Source: Cinclus cinclus (Eukaryota; Chordata; Aves; Passeriformes; Cinclidae). From it: a stretch of DNA of 64,000 nucleotides. A program made the translations under genes and the position numbers. The notes under the pieces are model-generated. The model did not search any database and was not told the DNA's origin. It worked only from the letters and a program-made list of their open reading frames with translations. Within the stretch, counting starts at the first letter, position 1; every line of letters begins with the position of its first letter. Of this stretch, positions 38,381-49,168 are shown one piece after another. The stretch lies in NCBI RefSeq assembly GCF_963662255.1, contig NC_085048.1, forward strand, positions 102,840,229 through 102,904,228. The letters are read 5' to 3'.

Positions 38381-38400
38381 CACCTAGAAAATTCTAGGTG
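38381..38400. repeat. 20-bp near-perfect palindrome
   Basis: CACCTAGAA and TTCTAGGTG are exact reverse complements separated by two bases. The whole reads as a palindrome apart from the central pair. It could be a dimeric protein site or chance. Confidence 0.7.
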
Positions 38401-38780
38401 AGCACTGGCTGGACTATAAATGAGATTTAGCAGGAGGATACTAAGCTCTCTGGAGAATCAAGATGCAGAAGTGTGTATTACAAATCAGCTGCAAAAATCC
38501 AGAGGTGTCTCAAACTCTTTGGGCAATCCCTTTCTGTTTTAAGATGGGGAAGCAAAGGATTGCACTTACGTTCTTTCCAAATGCTGTATTTGATGAAGGG
38601 AATTTCCCTGAAATGTATCTTTTTGTTCTTGTGTGAATAGACTCTGCCAGAAAGATATTTTCCCTTCTCTATCAATACTAAGGTAGTAAATTGTCTGTCC
38701 CTGTATTAACTCACTGGCCTTCCTTTTTTCCCCCCCTCTGCTTAGTCTGCACTTAAAGTTCATCTTTCACAAAAAACATA

Positions 38781-39320
38781 TGTTGGAGTAAAGACAGGTT
38801 ATTATTTTCATGCATTGTAATGTACTCTATTACCTTCTCCATCACAGCGCATGTAAAAATAATTATTATTCCATGTGTCACTGTGAATACATTTAAGATT
38901 CTTTAGGTCTTCTCTAGCAAGGGCTGATCTCTGACTCACTGGGCTCATTCTATTTTTATGTCAGAATCAGCCAAACATAAACATCTTAATTTTATAAAAG
39001 GCTTTCCAAAGTATGAAAAAAGTGTGTTAAAAATAAATAGAAAATTAGGTAATTCAGGAAAATATTAAGGTAACAACATTAAATTATTATTACATTGAAA
39101 CCCCTTAAATAAATGTAATTAAGTTGCAATATAGAGAAAAATTCCAGTCTTAAACACTAAAGCAGACAAAGGCAGCAATTTATACACTTGCATTTGCTTT
39201 GACAGTTGTATTTGCTCTTTTGAACAAAGGTTGTAATTAGGTGACTTTTATGGGTTTGTGAACTTAGCTTTTTGCCGCAAGTTTAACCTGATTATCCTGA
39301 CTCCATAGCAAGAGCCGCAT
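38781..39320. promoter_or_regulatory. Possible conserved non-coding element with SOX/TCF-like and homeodomain sites
   Basis: AACAAAGG (a SOX or TCF/LEF-like word) at 39223-39230 stands 3 bp from TAATTAG at 39234-39240, within a unique AT-rich segment that also has AATAATTATTATT near 38857. The pairing suggests an enhancer; this is inference from motifs alone. Confidence 0.25.
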
Positions 39321-40085
39321 TCGATCTGTTCACTGGATTTTTAATGTTCTCTTCCCACCAAACCTCAGCTGTGGCTGCATTAAATAAAAATAAAGAAATT
39401 GGTATGGTAACCTCACCATCTGCTATGCAGCTTTGGGTTTTGTTCTGGAGTCGGAGTAGAAATACATTACTGGAAATCATGGGTTAAGTCGCTGAAATTA
39501 GATGGGACCCCTGCAGTCTAATCCATAGGAACCAGCCAATTCTTTTGAGTTTTCTGTGTTTGATTAGTTGTACTGTAATTAAAGAAATTACCAATAGTCT
39601 TCTATCTGGAAGTGATTAACCCACCAAGTGCTCATACCTATATTCTCTAAGCATTTCCAAATAATATAAGGCTTCATTTATGTTCCTTAATAAGGAAACA
39701 AATGAAAATCGTCTCCAGCCTTAATTCTGTGGCTTGCATGTGACAAGTTGTTCTGTCTTGAGCCTTGGTGATGGCTGTTCAATTGTTGGTGATTATGCTG
39801 CATTTTAATTAAAGAACTGAAATGCTATTTGTATAAATGGAACATGCTTCTCAACACAGCCATGATCCACAGAGGGAAAGAAATCAGATAATGATGGGAG
39901 CCACCTAAGCAAACAAGACCTGGCACACTGACCCTGCACACTCGTGGAGATGTGGGTGTGATTGTTTGAATTATGGCTAAATTTCTCCTGGCCTCTGCAG
40001 CATCAGTGTCTTCATTCATTGAGGGACAGAAAGGAATAAAACCTGTGGGGAAAGAAAAAAAAGCCTCTCTCAATTCTGACTTCTT

Positions 40086-40135
40086 GATGATGATAATGAT
40101 GATCTTAGCTATTAAAACAAACAAACAAAAAAAAA
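40086..40135. repeat. GAT repeat followed by CAAA/A-rich repeat
   Basis: GATGATGATAATGATGAT at 40086-40103 is followed by ACAAACAAAC and an A-run to 40135. These are two small microsatellites close together. Confidence 0.85.
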
Positions 40136-43100
40136 GCAGAATTGAATTATTTTGTTAGATTTACAGACTGAAAGAGCAGCAAAATGCAAATTCATCCTTA
40201 TCTGGTTCTCATTGGAAGGAGGAGATTCATGGCCTGTCCCCCTCAAAAGTAAGAACTTTGTGCCCAGAGCAAGGGTCTGATGGCATGTACACATGAAAAA
40301 GGGCCAATAAGGTGATTTTGCCTTGTCTGTTCTGGGAATATTCCTGGGCATGTTTTCACAGTAAATGTATTTCTGCCTCCTCCCGGAGCTTGGGCTGTGC
40401 CCTGCACATAGGGAAGGGGGCACAGATACCTCCTGTGACATTCCTATGGTCTGTCATTTCACTCTTCCTGTGTGTAAAATGTGGGTAAAACCAAGACAGC
40501 CTCTTAACAACATGCAAATTAATACAACTTCCTTAAAATAAGTAGCATAGTATGTCACATTGATAAATAACCAACAGATAATACATAGAAAATTTCAAGA
40601 GTTTCTTTGAGACCACAAAGTAAAAATCACTCTACAAAATTCCTAAATTATAAATTCTCTATTTGGAATTTCTTCTTTTGATTCAATTTAGAAGTTGTAT
40701 GGTTCTCACAGCAGCTTTTCAGTGGTTCCTTAAAAGGGATTATTCTCATGGAATATTTTTTTACCTTAACAGTCTCTCCAGTTTTCAGTCTGAACTTGTA
40801 TCCATGTTATTGATGTCTCAACTGGATATTGCAGGAGAGAGACACTGCAGATGGGAAAGCTTTGAAGAGAAGCATTTCCTAAGCCAAGATTTTTTACCTG
40901 CAGCCTTGCGCTGCACCTAAAGGTCTGCATAGACCAGTTTAATTTGACAAGTAGGGATATAAATGCTATGGGAGGTTTTGATGGACTTTTAATATTAATG
41001 AGGAAATCAGACATGAGCCAGGTCTTGGTTCTCACCTGTGCTGGGAACCCTGTGCTGAATCCCAAATCCGTTTTAGCCAACTGATACATCTCCTTAATTT
41101 TCATGGATTTCAAACAGAGCTCAGCTCCTCCACAACCATCTGCTGAGATGTATTCTAGTTGAATTCATCAGTTTGTGTTAGTCTGTAATATGATGTATGT
41201 AATGGGCTTTTACAGCAAATAGAATTTATGGCTTCATTTCCTGTGCCATGCAAATGAAAGTTCTGTGTAATTAATACAGAAAAATCTGCTTACGCAGCAT
41301 TTGGCATTGGCTGCTGCTTGTCCTCAGGCTGCAGAAATAAGTAAGAAATTTGCAAATCAAACAGGTAAATTTGTGTGCGAAATGTCACTGCATGGTGCAA
41401 GGTAGCACATTCTGTACCTCCCCACATCACTGCACTCACTGAGGGGTCAATGGGAGCCAGGGTCTTGTGGGATCATTCCAGGTGGACATGAGCCTTTTTT
41501 GTTTGCTGGGCTTTTGAGCAACATGTATTCACTGAGAAATGAAGAGAGCAGGGGTGCTGTGGAAATACCCTTACTTTTTGTGGGCCGTGAAGCTGTCGGG
41601 ATGTCAGAATTGGAAATGAGAAAGTCTGGTCTAGTCTCACTGCTGAGCCTCTTCTATGACCAACCAGTGGCACCTGATAGCCCCAGGCCCTGGAGAGTGG
41701 AAAGCAGAAGTCAGGGATGGATGAAGTTGCCTGTTGGGTCTGAGGTGGAAAAGGGCAGTTGAGAGCTTCTGCCAAAACCTCTCAATTCATGGCAAGGTGG
41801 AGGCATTTCTGCCTAGAAAGAGACTCTGAAGGGGGCTGTAGAGGGGTTGTTGGCTTGTTCCATCTCACACAAAACTGCAGCAAGACGGGATCTAAGGAAG
41901 ATCCCCAGCCTCCAAAACAAACTCCTCATCTTTTGTTTGCTCTTTTTTGCCTGCTTTGATTGAAAATCCTCCGGAGAGAGAGGCTCTCACCATGAGTTAC
42001 ACTGTGCTTAGAACAGTCTGTCTTCATCATGGCTGGTATTTCTAGGAATTACTGCTTTTCCAAGGGAATCCACATCATGGAGAAATAATCGTATTCATCC
42101 TTACTGAATCTCCTTTCCAACATTGCAAGGACTAAATGGAAATAGAGAATAAAGCTATTTTTCTGGTTCTAAAAACAATTCTTCTGGGTCATGTGGAAAA
42201 TCATCGTAGAGGTTATTTGTGGGAGTTCAAACGATCAGTTGTTTTGCTTTCATTTTTCTAGGAATTGCTGCATGGCTGAGTGTCAGCCTCCAAAATTCTC
42301 AAAAAGCTCCTGAAAAGAGCTGCTCTGTTTCCTTTGGAAAAACTGGATGGCAGCTGAAGGAGGAAAAAAAAAAGTGTTAGAATGTTTCCGCTTTACTGGG
42401 ATTTGGAAATATAGTTTAGGATTTACCTGTTTGTGTCACAACTCAGATGGGACAAGGAATTAATTTCTGGATAGGATTAATTGTTTTTATTGTGTTGTTA
42501 CCCACCTATAGGACAGAAGGACTACTTACGGGTGGAACATCAGTGGCAAATCATGAGGTTTTCTTTGAAAAACAATGCCATTTCTCAAAGGTTGGTAGTG
42601 TGCAATAAAGGAGGCTGATGGAGCGTTTTCAGAGTTAAGGAAGGGCTGTTGGATGTGCTCAGTCATGGGGGCAGAGCCACGAGGGCGTGTCTGGGTAGGC
42701 CCTGGGGACAGCAAGAACTGGTCAAGTTTGCCCAAAAAAAGAGATGGGTTTCCTGAAAGCTGCTGGCCGAGGCAGGATGCTGAGGTAGCAGGACTGCTGA
42801 CCAGCAATTCCTGCACTCTTAACTCTTTGTCAAAATGTAATAATTTTTTTTTTATAGTCAAAGGCTGAAAATAGAGAAAAAAAATAAAGTCAACCAGTGC
42901 CTGTCCAGTGTAGAGCAAGTGGTTTCCTGGTCCTAAAGCAGTTGTCAAACCACAGGTCATCAGCTCAGTTTGCAGTTCTTTCTCTGCAATAAAAAAAAAG
43001 TCAGAGCTGAAAAGGCAGCAGAGAGGTTCCTTCTGGGCACACCTGCACTTTTAAAGGTTACCTTGCTATTTTTAACTCTTATATCAGCACATATATTTAA

Positions 43101-43331
43101 AAGATAAATGAAATCAATCAAGACAGGAGCACCCAGCCGTTTGCCCTCTGTAATATATTTTTTTTTTCCAACACAGAATGTCTTTTTAAGGAGTTACACC
43201 TTATATGGGAATTCCTATGTCCTGGTAACAAGACAGAGAAATGGGATAAATGTAGCAGGACTGGGAATGGTAGGAAGCTATATAAGCAGTTTTCATTTTC
43301 TCTGTCTACTGTGTCACATGTTAACAAAAGT

Positions 43332-43344
43332 AAAAAAAAAAAAA
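43332..43344. repeat. A-run
   Basis: Thirteen consecutive A are followed by TAAAAA. There is no retroposed sequence recognisable upstream, so it is listed only as a homopolymer. Confidence 0.85.
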
Positions 43345-43861
43345 TAAAAAGGTTCTGTAGCCTGTATGTTGCATTTTTTGTGATCAGTTTGCATGGAAAG
43401 CTCTGATGTTCCTGTAAAACTTCTTTACATCAAATAAGGGAAGAAATCAGCTCGCCTGCCAATGCTCATCTTGTTTCCAGCACGCACATTTCATTTCATG
43501 TTTTGTTGCTGTGTGCTGTGCAAGGATGAGGGAGGGGGATACCACAGCACTGCTGTCTGGAGAGAATCTGTTGTACAGAAATTGGAATTCTAAGCCTCAA
43601 AGTTGCAAATCTATTTCTTGATACCTGTCAGCTTCAGGAGCACAGAATTAGCTTTTCTCCCTCTTCTCTGTCATATCAGCGGGCTGAAATGAGGTGCTTG
43701 TCTCCTTGAGAAAAATCGAGGCACAGCCAACAAATGACATGCACAGAAATCTGAACAACTGAAAAGCTTTGTCTTCTGCCTTAATTAGCTTCCTTGGCTC
43801 TAATTTCTAGTCTGCCTAAATACATGTTTAGCAATGAGGTTCACAGAGCTGAAAAATGTTT

Positions 43862-43883
43862 GCACTATGATATGTCATAGTGC
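43862..43883. repeat. Short perfect hairpin
   Basis: GCACTATGA and TCATAGTGC form a 9-bp perfect stem with a 4-base loop. A few of these are expected by chance in a window this size. Confidence 0.7.
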
Positions 43884-45180
43884 TTATCATGTTCCCTGGT
43901 AAGAGATGTGCCACTCTGGGAGTCAGAGGTCTGGGGCAGAGGAAAGATCACTTAGCTCTACGTAGAACTAAATGCTGAAGGGATTTTGGCTTAGTAAAAC
44001 AGCCATAGGCATGAAAAAAATCAGGACTTTAGCAAAGAAATTTGTGTGAGGGGGGAAAAGTTTTACTACTGGCTTTTAATTTTCTTGGCTTCTCAAATAT
44101 ATAGAGGGACTGGAGAATAATTACTGAGTAATTTGTAGTGAGAATTGGCCGTGTTCTGCTGGATTAGATGTTTGTGCAGAATTTCTTTTGTATCTTCAGC
44201 CAAAGCTTCCTGTGATGCTGCTGCTGTTGAGGATGCTGAGTCCCAGGTGATGGATATTCACTATTCCAGGCATGACCTTTGTGAATTCATGCTCTGAATT
44301 AGGCCCAGTCCAGCTAGAGGAGCCCTGGAAACTTGGGAGACCTCACTTACGATCTGCTGCTGGAAATTCTCCTTTCCATGAACAGTTTAAATCCTGTGGA
44401 AAACTCCCACTGACTTTGCAGGGATTATCCATTTGTGGAAAGTTATTTTGAGGGAGGTGCATTCCTTTGTAAAACAGCTGGCAATGGGTCTGGCAAGTGC
44501 TGAGGTCTCAATCCTGGTCGTGTATTTTTGTTGCTCCGAGTCTGTCCTGTGCCACGTGCAATGGGAATGCACTCTGTGACTACAGCTTGCACTTTCTATT
44601 TTAGTCCCATAAAAAATAATTTAAAAAAGAAAGCAAGTGCATTGAGTGCATAGGTGTTTTCAGATATTGGACCTCTTCGGGTGTATCATGTTTGTGTCTT
44701 TGTGCAATTCTGCTTGAAAAGAACAGACCCAGCATGACCTGTCTTTTGTCAGAGCCTTTGGGCTCCCAGGTGAGGGAAGTTGCATTTAAATGTGTTTATA
44801 AAAAAGTGCTTTCATTAATTTTCTGACCATTGTTATTAATTGTACTCTTTTTCTATTTTAATACTTTATGTTTCTATTTGTTTTGTGATCTCATTCATCG
44901 ATGTATTTTCAATAATATTCCAATTTGAAGGAGAAGTAGAAAAGTCCCCATGCTAGTTCATTTAAAGAACATGTTATCTGTTATCTGTTCAACACGTTTT
45001 CTGTGATGCTTCAAGACTGAGAACCCTTTGCTGCTTTTACATTTAAGAGTTTGCTAGTAAAAACATACCTCTCCTGAGGTTATTTAAAATCAGGACCTAC
45101 ATTTCTCCCCTCCCCCTGTTGTCTCACATACAGAATCCCATCTGATACTGCTGTGCCAGAAAATGTTAGCAGATAAAGTG

Positions 45181-45400
45181 CAGAGCAGGTCAGGGTATTC
45201 CTAATTCAGATTAATGACCCCATTCCACTACCTCCTTAGCAGGAAATTAGAAAACGCTGGGAAGGAGAAAACAGCAATTCATAATGTGGGGCTCTCCGTA
45301 TTGGCAGTTGCACTCATTAAAGCTACGATATTGTTTTGATATAAAATAATTGAGCCTGACTTATTTATGGGATGTAGCTTGTGGAGATTCCTCCAGAAAA
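45181..45400. promoter_or_regulatory. Possible conserved non-coding element
   Basis: Unique sequence with GATTAATGACC (near 45209), CTCATTAAAGC (near 45312) and AAATAATTGAG (near 45344) on an otherwise repeat-free background. GATTA and TAAT cores suggest homeodomain binding. Support is limited to motif content. Confidence 0.2.
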
Positions 45401-45999
45401 CTGCTGGCTCGATGTCTGGATCACCCCCTAAAGGGGAGCTGGCCTTCCCCTGCTCAAAGGAAATGAGTATCCATGCAGAAGCAAAATTTTTGCCTGGGTA
45501 AATGGTCCCAGTTCAAGAGCATTTAAGTCCAGCCTAGCATGGAAGTATGGAATGCTCCTTCAGAGAGCAATATCCACACATCACATAGGCATGGAGTAGG
45601 AAGGAGCTCTGTGGGTGATGTGTCAGGTGAGGCTGGACAGAGGCTAAGGTGTGTATGAGCTTGGATTTTCAATTTTCAGCACTGGAATTGGTAATGTGCA
45701 GTCTGCTGAAATCCTGTGTCAGGTGTATTAGGTGTCTCTTTGGACTCTTGAGTTTGGCTTGTAATCTTTAAGGACTCACCAGGTACTCCAAGGTGGTCTC
45801 GTGCACAGTTCATTGTTGCCTTGATTGAACACTGAGGTCAGAGGCCAGCAGGAGTCAGAGGTCCCTGCAAACTCACGCTGTGCACAGGCCCGCTGAGCTC
45901 TCTACCTCCGTGTCATGAAGACAAATGGCATTTTTGAAAATTCTCCCAATGAACTAACATTCATTTTCTGGTGTCTCTTCCTTCTCTATTGCTTCCTAG

Positions 46000-46087
46000 T
46001 GAGCTTTGTTCCCATTACTTCTAGCCTCCTGCTTTCCACCCTGCATTTACACCCTTGCATGGAAGAGAAGCAGATTGAACAAATTAA
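46000..46087 (+). other. Candidate internal exon, 88 nt, plus strand
   Basis: A long pyrimidine tract ending CTTCCTAG precedes 46000, and AA|GTAAGT, a strong donor, follows 46087. One frame is open throughout (2 nt, 28 codons, 2 nt); the other two contain stops. The peptide has a hydrophobic first half and a charged end (MEEKQIEQI). No family is recognised. Its exit phase fits the candidate exon at 47388-47525. Joined to the acceptor at 46595 it would meet a stop after one codon. Confidence 0.2.
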
Positions 46088-46274
46088 GTAAGTCGGCCTG
46101 TCTAATGAAATGGCTTTGGTGGCTTCTGGGTTTTTGCCTCTTGCTTTTTACAGGAATCTCCTATAAATCTTTAATGCCCACAGTTGCTGGGCTTTTTCTG
46201 TCCGTAGTTGGCAAGAACATCACATTTTCTTTGTATGGTTTCTCAGACTTAACTGAGAATTTTTCATTCTCTGT

Positions 46275-46332
46275 CTATATATTTACATATATTATATACA
46301 TTTGTGTATTTTTACTCGTTATTTATATATTG
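46275..46332. repeat. AT-rich low-complexity stretch
   Basis: TATATATTTACATATATTA-type sequence continues to ATTTATATATT. No unit repeats cleanly. Confidence 0.65.
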
Positions 46333-46594
46333 CCAGTGGTCATTCTTCCTCCTTGTTTATTTTTTTAGCAACGGAATTTTCGTAAAAGTGCTTTTCAGGA
46401 GCCACTTGGAATAAAAGCTGTTTCTTAGGAGAGGGTATCTGTGCTGTTGCAGTCCACAAAACTTCCTTTTGACCCTGGAGTGGTCAGGGTGTGTTTTTTC
46501 TCCTGGTCTTCTCATGCTGCTTTGTTTGCTCTTGGACAAGTTAACTGCTTCAGAATCAAGCGTTAGCTAGATTATTATTTTCTTGCTCTTGCAG

Positions 46595-46677
46595 ATGACG
46601 CAACTTCTAACACAGCACCACTCTTACCAGATGAAAGTGCTGTGGATTCTTTCCAAGGAATATGTGAACAATTTTAA
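46595..46677 (+). other. Candidate terminal coding exon, plus strand
   Basis: A clear acceptor (TTTTCTTGCTCTTGCAG) ends at 46594. In the frame that uses two bases to finish a codon, 26 codons follow to a TAA at 46675-46677, and an AATAAA lies at 46749-46754, 72 bp beyond. The peptide is acidic and hydrophilic (for example PLLPDESAVDSFQ) and matches nothing I recognise. No upstream exon with the required phase was found, so this may be a chance combination. Confidence 0.17.
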
Positions 46678-46748
46678 ATTGCTCAGCTGAAACTGCTTTT
46701 ACTGAACCTTTCCCCCTTCCAGTCTGCACTGTGTTTCCACTTTGAAGT

Positions 46749-46754
46749 AATAAA
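46749..46754 (+). terminator. AATAAA poly(A) signal
   Basis: The hexamer lies 72 bp after the stop of the candidate terminal exon. Standing alone, AATAAA is common in AT-rich DNA; it is listed because of its position. Confidence 0.2.
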
Positions 46755-47114
46755 TACATACAGGCCTTTGGTATCTGGTTACCTTTCTTCCTTTTTGTTC
46801 CACAGCTCATCACTTCATTATACCTGAAAAAAGTGATGTTCCTGTGAAGTGAAGCTTATATAAAACACTGTTCTGGTTTGAAACAGTGCCTGAAACTTCA
46901 GTAGTGATTCATGTAAGGTCTCATGTCACTTGTTGAAATCCCAGTGGGAACCTGATTCAGCTGCCAGTGTTGTTATCCTATAAACTTCAGTGGCAATATG
47001 GCACAATGAGAAATATAAATTTTAAATTCATCCTTCTGTGCCATTTAATTCACTACACATAAGCATGTCCACAAGGAATAGCACAAGATTTTGTTCTTGC
47101 TTCTTCCATTGCAG

Positions 47115-47203
47115 AGATTATTGTGCAGTGTTTTGCCATTCTGCCACCAGAATGTGTAGAGATGGATGATAATATTGAGAAATTATTATTTTACATACTT
47201 GTA
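47115..47203 (+). other. Candidate exon, 89 nt, plus strand
   Basis: GCTTCTTCCATTGCAG is a strong acceptor before 47115, and GTA|GTGAGT a fair donor after 47203. One frame is open (2 nt plus 29 codons) and carries on open past the donor to 47317. Its entry phase does not fit the exit phase of the candidate exon at 46000-46087, so the two cannot belong to one coding transcript without another exon. Confidence 0.13.
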
Positions 47204-47387
47204 GTGAGTACAATGGATTCATTTCAGTCCCTGTGTGTATTTCAGTCTCAGAAGGAACAAAGGGGATCCAGAATAAAACAAATGCCATCAATTGGGGGTT
47301 GTTATGGAGAGAAATAAGTTCTCAAAAATCCTTTCAGCTGCATCCTCTTTATATTCTTGGTGTTTTTATGTGTTCCTACTACCCCAG

Positions 47388-47525
47388 AGATAGAAAGGCC
47401 ATAATGGCTCCCTGTGGGGAGCTTAAAATGCCAGAAAGGGCTGCAGAAGACATGAGCTGGGACAGTGCTGCCACAGTGTTCACCTCTGGAGTCAGATTTG
47501 CTACTTGGAAAGCTGCATATCACTG
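47388..47525 (+). other. Candidate internal exon, 138 nt, plus strand
   Basis: The acceptor TGTTCCTACTACCCCAG ends at 47387 and has a good pyrimidine tract. The donor CTG|GTGAGT follows 47525. One frame is open: 1 nt, 45 codons, 2 nt. The single leading A joins the AA that ends the candidate exon at 46000-46087 to make an AAA codon, so the two are phase-compatible. No protein family is recognised. Confidence 0.18.
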
Positions 47526-49080
47526 GTGAGTTTATTTGTGGTTGTTTTCTTTTAGTTTAAGATACCAGAAAAATGCTATCCATGCTGAGAAGAGTAGCAA
47601 GGGCGCCCTCACCTCTAGTGAGATTCTGGACAATTTCAATAGTCCTTCTGCTTTCAAGTTCACTGGCTCCAGCTTTCTTAGTTGAAGGACCTTCTTCCTG
47701 TCTAGAATTTCCTGCACTCGAGGCAGTAACAATTCAGCTGGTTTTGGGAATTCTGTGAGCAGTTTGCACTCAAAAACTGGCACTAGGACTTAATAGAAGA
47801 AACACGTGGCAGTGCTTGCTGAGATGGAGGGTACCTCATAGCAGGATGAAGGCGAAATAATTTGTTAAAAGCTGCTGTGCAGGAGTAGTGGGCCTGGGAA
47901 TGATTCAGCCTCTTGATGCCAGATCTTCCCAGTGCCTCCCAGTCTACAAACAAGGGTTTTCGACCTCAGAGAGGCATAAATTCAGCAAAACCTAGGTTTT
48001 GTCACCACATACCTGTCATGCCTCAAGACGAGCAGTTCCCTCGCACATGCCTTGGAATGCTTTGGAAAGGGGCTCTCTAGATAGTGTAGTTTTGTAGGGA
48101 ATAATCCAGTTCTTTCACTCTGAAAAATCTCTGTATGTATTTAGGAAGAAGCTAAATAAGGAGGGAAACAAACCAAGACGTGCAAAGGACCACAAATAGC
48201 CTGGTGGTTTTTGTCAGTTTTCTGACAACACAGACACCTCTGTGCTCGACAGGTCTGACATTTACTCACTTTCTAGGAGTTGACACTTCAGAGAATATGT
48301 ATTTATAGGGATGCATTCCCACCACTTTGCTTTGCAAAGACTACTGATTTAGATGCCTAATTTAGGAGCACAGGCGTGCTCTGTTGTCAGCAGAGCCTAA
48401 ATGCAGGTCTCTGAGTTACCCCCTGAAAGGAGGCACCTTTCTCCAGTGAGTTCAGAACGACCTGAGGTTCCTAATTTAGGCCCATGAGCCATGTGTGCAG
48501 TGTGTGAGCCTTGAGTAAACTGCACTCAGGGATTAAGTGCTGGCCCTGGCACTGCTTCCCCCCACAGCAGTGAACTCTTCAGAGATCACGGCTTGGTCAG
48601 ACTTGAGTGTGGCTGAAGAGAAAGATCATCTTCCTTCCCTGCTGGATGTAGCCAGATCCATGGGCCTCAGTGACTCGAGGGCAGAGACACAATTGCGAAG
48701 GACTGTGCCAAAAATACCATTTATTCAGTGAGGGAAGAGGGAACTTCCTACCCTGGACCCAGCTGTGCATGCTCGACTTTGGGTGGCAGGGCAGTTAGTG
48801 GCACGAGCCCCTGCAAGATGCTACATGCACAACTGGCTACCATGGCTGTTATCGTGGGATGAACAGAGCTGAAAAAATAAAAAAGAGAAGAAAACTCGAC
48901 CCCAAAGCAACCCCCACCTCTGCAGAGGTGGAGGTTAATAAAGTGAGGACCAGAAGGGGCCTGGGAGACTCTGGCTCCTCCATCTGCCTCGGCCAAGGGC
49001 TCTTCCTGTGACCCCACACAAATTGTGGATCTCTTGGTTCTTCTCCACCTCTTTGCAATGAGAATGATTTTATTCACAGA

Positions 49081-49168
49081 AGGTGATGTCACGAGATTGT
49101 TGTGAGGGGATGTGGCTCAATGTTTGTATAATGCTTTGAAGATGAAGAGTGCTAAGTATTGCTATTTG
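49081..49168 (+). mobile_element. Fossil SINE/LINE 3' tail, copy 1
   Basis: The order TTGTTGTGAGGGGAT, then AATGTTTGTATAATGCTTTGA, then AAGAGTGCTAAGTATT follows the old amniote repeat tail I know as GTTTGTAAAGCGCTTTGA...AAGGCGCTATATAA with a following ATT run. CpG positions have decayed, as expected with age. This kind of tail occurs on ancient CORE-SINE and L2/CR1-type elements; I cannot name the exact family. Confidence 0.5.

Larger units (their letters stand above)
29260..45999. other. Long unique stretch, no gene recognised
   Basis: The stretch holds a 30-bp tandem duplication at 32001, pyrimidine, G-run and GAT repeats, two short palindromes and two AT-rich motif clusters, all listed separately. 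Several frames of 100-170 codons are open here on both strands (for example 34414-34917 minus and 37263-37733 minus). Their number and length fit chance, and none shows a domain. Confidence 0.55.

Noticed and set aside
43862..43883. 9-bp perfect hairpin as a microRNA precursor
   Set aside because: The stem is far too short for a microRNA precursor and such hairpins are expected by chance in 64 kb.
46006..46368. 120-codon hydrophobic open frame that looks like membrane segments
   Set aside because: It lies in T-rich sequence, which gives hydrophobic codons automatically; it has no ATG start of note and no splice or family support.
48537..48731. 64-codon frame following a CTTCCCCCCACAG acceptor-like site
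   Set aside because: In the phase left by the nearest upstream candidate exon it reads a different frame and soon stops; no partner found.
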